From: Xiphias gladius
Lineage: Eukaryota; Chordata; Actinopteri; Istiophoriformes; Xiphiidae
Direction: 5' to 3'
NCBI RefSeq assembly: GCF_016859285.1
Contig: NC_053414.1
Span: forward strand, 29,312,005 to 29,376,004
DNA length: 64,000 bases
The notes below the pieces were generated by a model. It was not told the origin of the DNA. It worked only from the letters and a program-made list of their open reading frames with translations, and searched no databases. The translations under genes were made by a program, and so were the position numbers. This document shows, piece by piece, positions 63,556-64,000 of this stretch (positions within the stretch are counted from its first letter, which is position 1; every line of letters starts with the position of its first letter).

Positions 63556-63936
63556 ATGTCAAGTAAGGAACTGGGAGTGTTTTAATCTCTTTGGAGGTGA
63601 TGGTATTAAAATGCATGCTCAAATACATCAGATCTACTGTTTCCATAAACCATTGGAAACGATATAACCATAACACTACAATATCATAAGTGAACTACAA
63701 TCATTACCGGGGGGTTCCAGTGATATAGGTCTTAGTTTGGTAGTGACAGTTTTTATTTCCTGTAGGAAGCATTTAGTAGACATCACTGACAAATAGGGTT
63801 AGCTGAGTCAAATTAAGTTGGAGAACTGGAGATAGTTTGCTGTTTCACTGGGCTGATGCAGATGTTGATTTGGACCTTTTCTTTCACAACAGAGAGACCA
63901 TCCTATGCCCCTCCCCCTCCCCCTGCCCCCACGACT
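63556..63936 (+). CDS. smarce1: smarce1 (BAF57) first two coding exons, partial gene
   Basis: N-terminus of the HMG-box subunit of BAF (SWI/SNF) chromatin remodelling complexes. The start exon begins at 63512 after an AG; ATG 63556-63558, TCA and one base end it at 63562 (donor GTAAGG). The next exon, 63893-63936, joins in phase to give MSKRPSYAPPPPPAPTT, close to human MSKRPSYAPPPTPAPATQ. It ends with donor GTAAGT at 63937. The HMG box and coiled coil lie beyond the window. The position next to igfbp4 agrees with human 17q21. The short coding stretch is nearly diagnostic because both the split AAG codon and the sequence fit. Confidence 0.88.
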
Positions 63937-64000
63937 GTAAGTATTCCTAACTAGCACCCAATATTAACTAGGTATCCCAAATTAAGTTGATGTTGGAGTT

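Overview
The window is vertebrate nuclear DNA, almost certainly from a ray-finned (teleost, probably percomorph) fish. The evidence is the dense long CA/TG microsatellites, short GT-AG introns, tRNA-derived SINEs and small DNA elements of familiar fish type, and five recognisable single-copy vertebrate genes plus one duplicate. No prokaryotic, viral or CRISPR features were seen. All gene models were built by hand from splice sites and reading phase. Every internal junction is GT-AG, and for the four complete gene models the exon lengths sum to a multiple of three. || Layout: (1) 180-560 (+), last coding exon of pcgf2/mel18, a Polycomb RING protein, with its 3' UTR to about 1415. (2) 3013-4469 (-), an intact three-exon cisd3 (mitochondrial CDGSH iron-sulfur protein). 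(3) 5909-7853 (-), a second, tandem cisd3 copy whose last exon is frame-broken and has lost an iron ligand; called a pseudogene. (4) 11609-29191 (-), the whole 20-exon mllt6/AF17 gene (1084 aa; PHD-knuckle-PHD reader, AT-hook, leucine zipper), with a probable 2.8-kb 3' UTR down to about 8800. (5) 32309-40140 (-), ikzf3/Aiolos (seven coding exons, 532 aa), with a probable non-coding first exon near 41.1 kb. (6) 44564-56279 (+), igfbp4 (four exons, 261 aa). (7) 63556-63936 (+), first two coding exons of smarce1/BAF57; the rest lies beyond the window. || The genes form a conserved block that corresponds to human 17q12-q21 (MLLT6-CISD3-PCGF2, IKZF3, IGFBP4, SMARCE1), with the human genes that lie between these anchors missing here. 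They are not an operon. Four encode nuclear chromatin or transcription proteins, one a mitochondrial iron-sulfur protein and one a secreted growth-factor binder, so the grouping is historical rather than a pathway. || Most interesting points: TG repeats occupy the place of the polypyrimidine tract at two acceptors in two genes (pcgf2 last exon, mllt6 exon 2); complementary CA and UG repeats lie in the ikzf3 3' UTR; there is a cisd3 tandem pair with one decaying copy; a perfect 64-bp palindrome lies at 60.3 kb, with several other perfect hairpins; and the igfbp4 linker is divergent. I found no evidence for a wholly new biological system.
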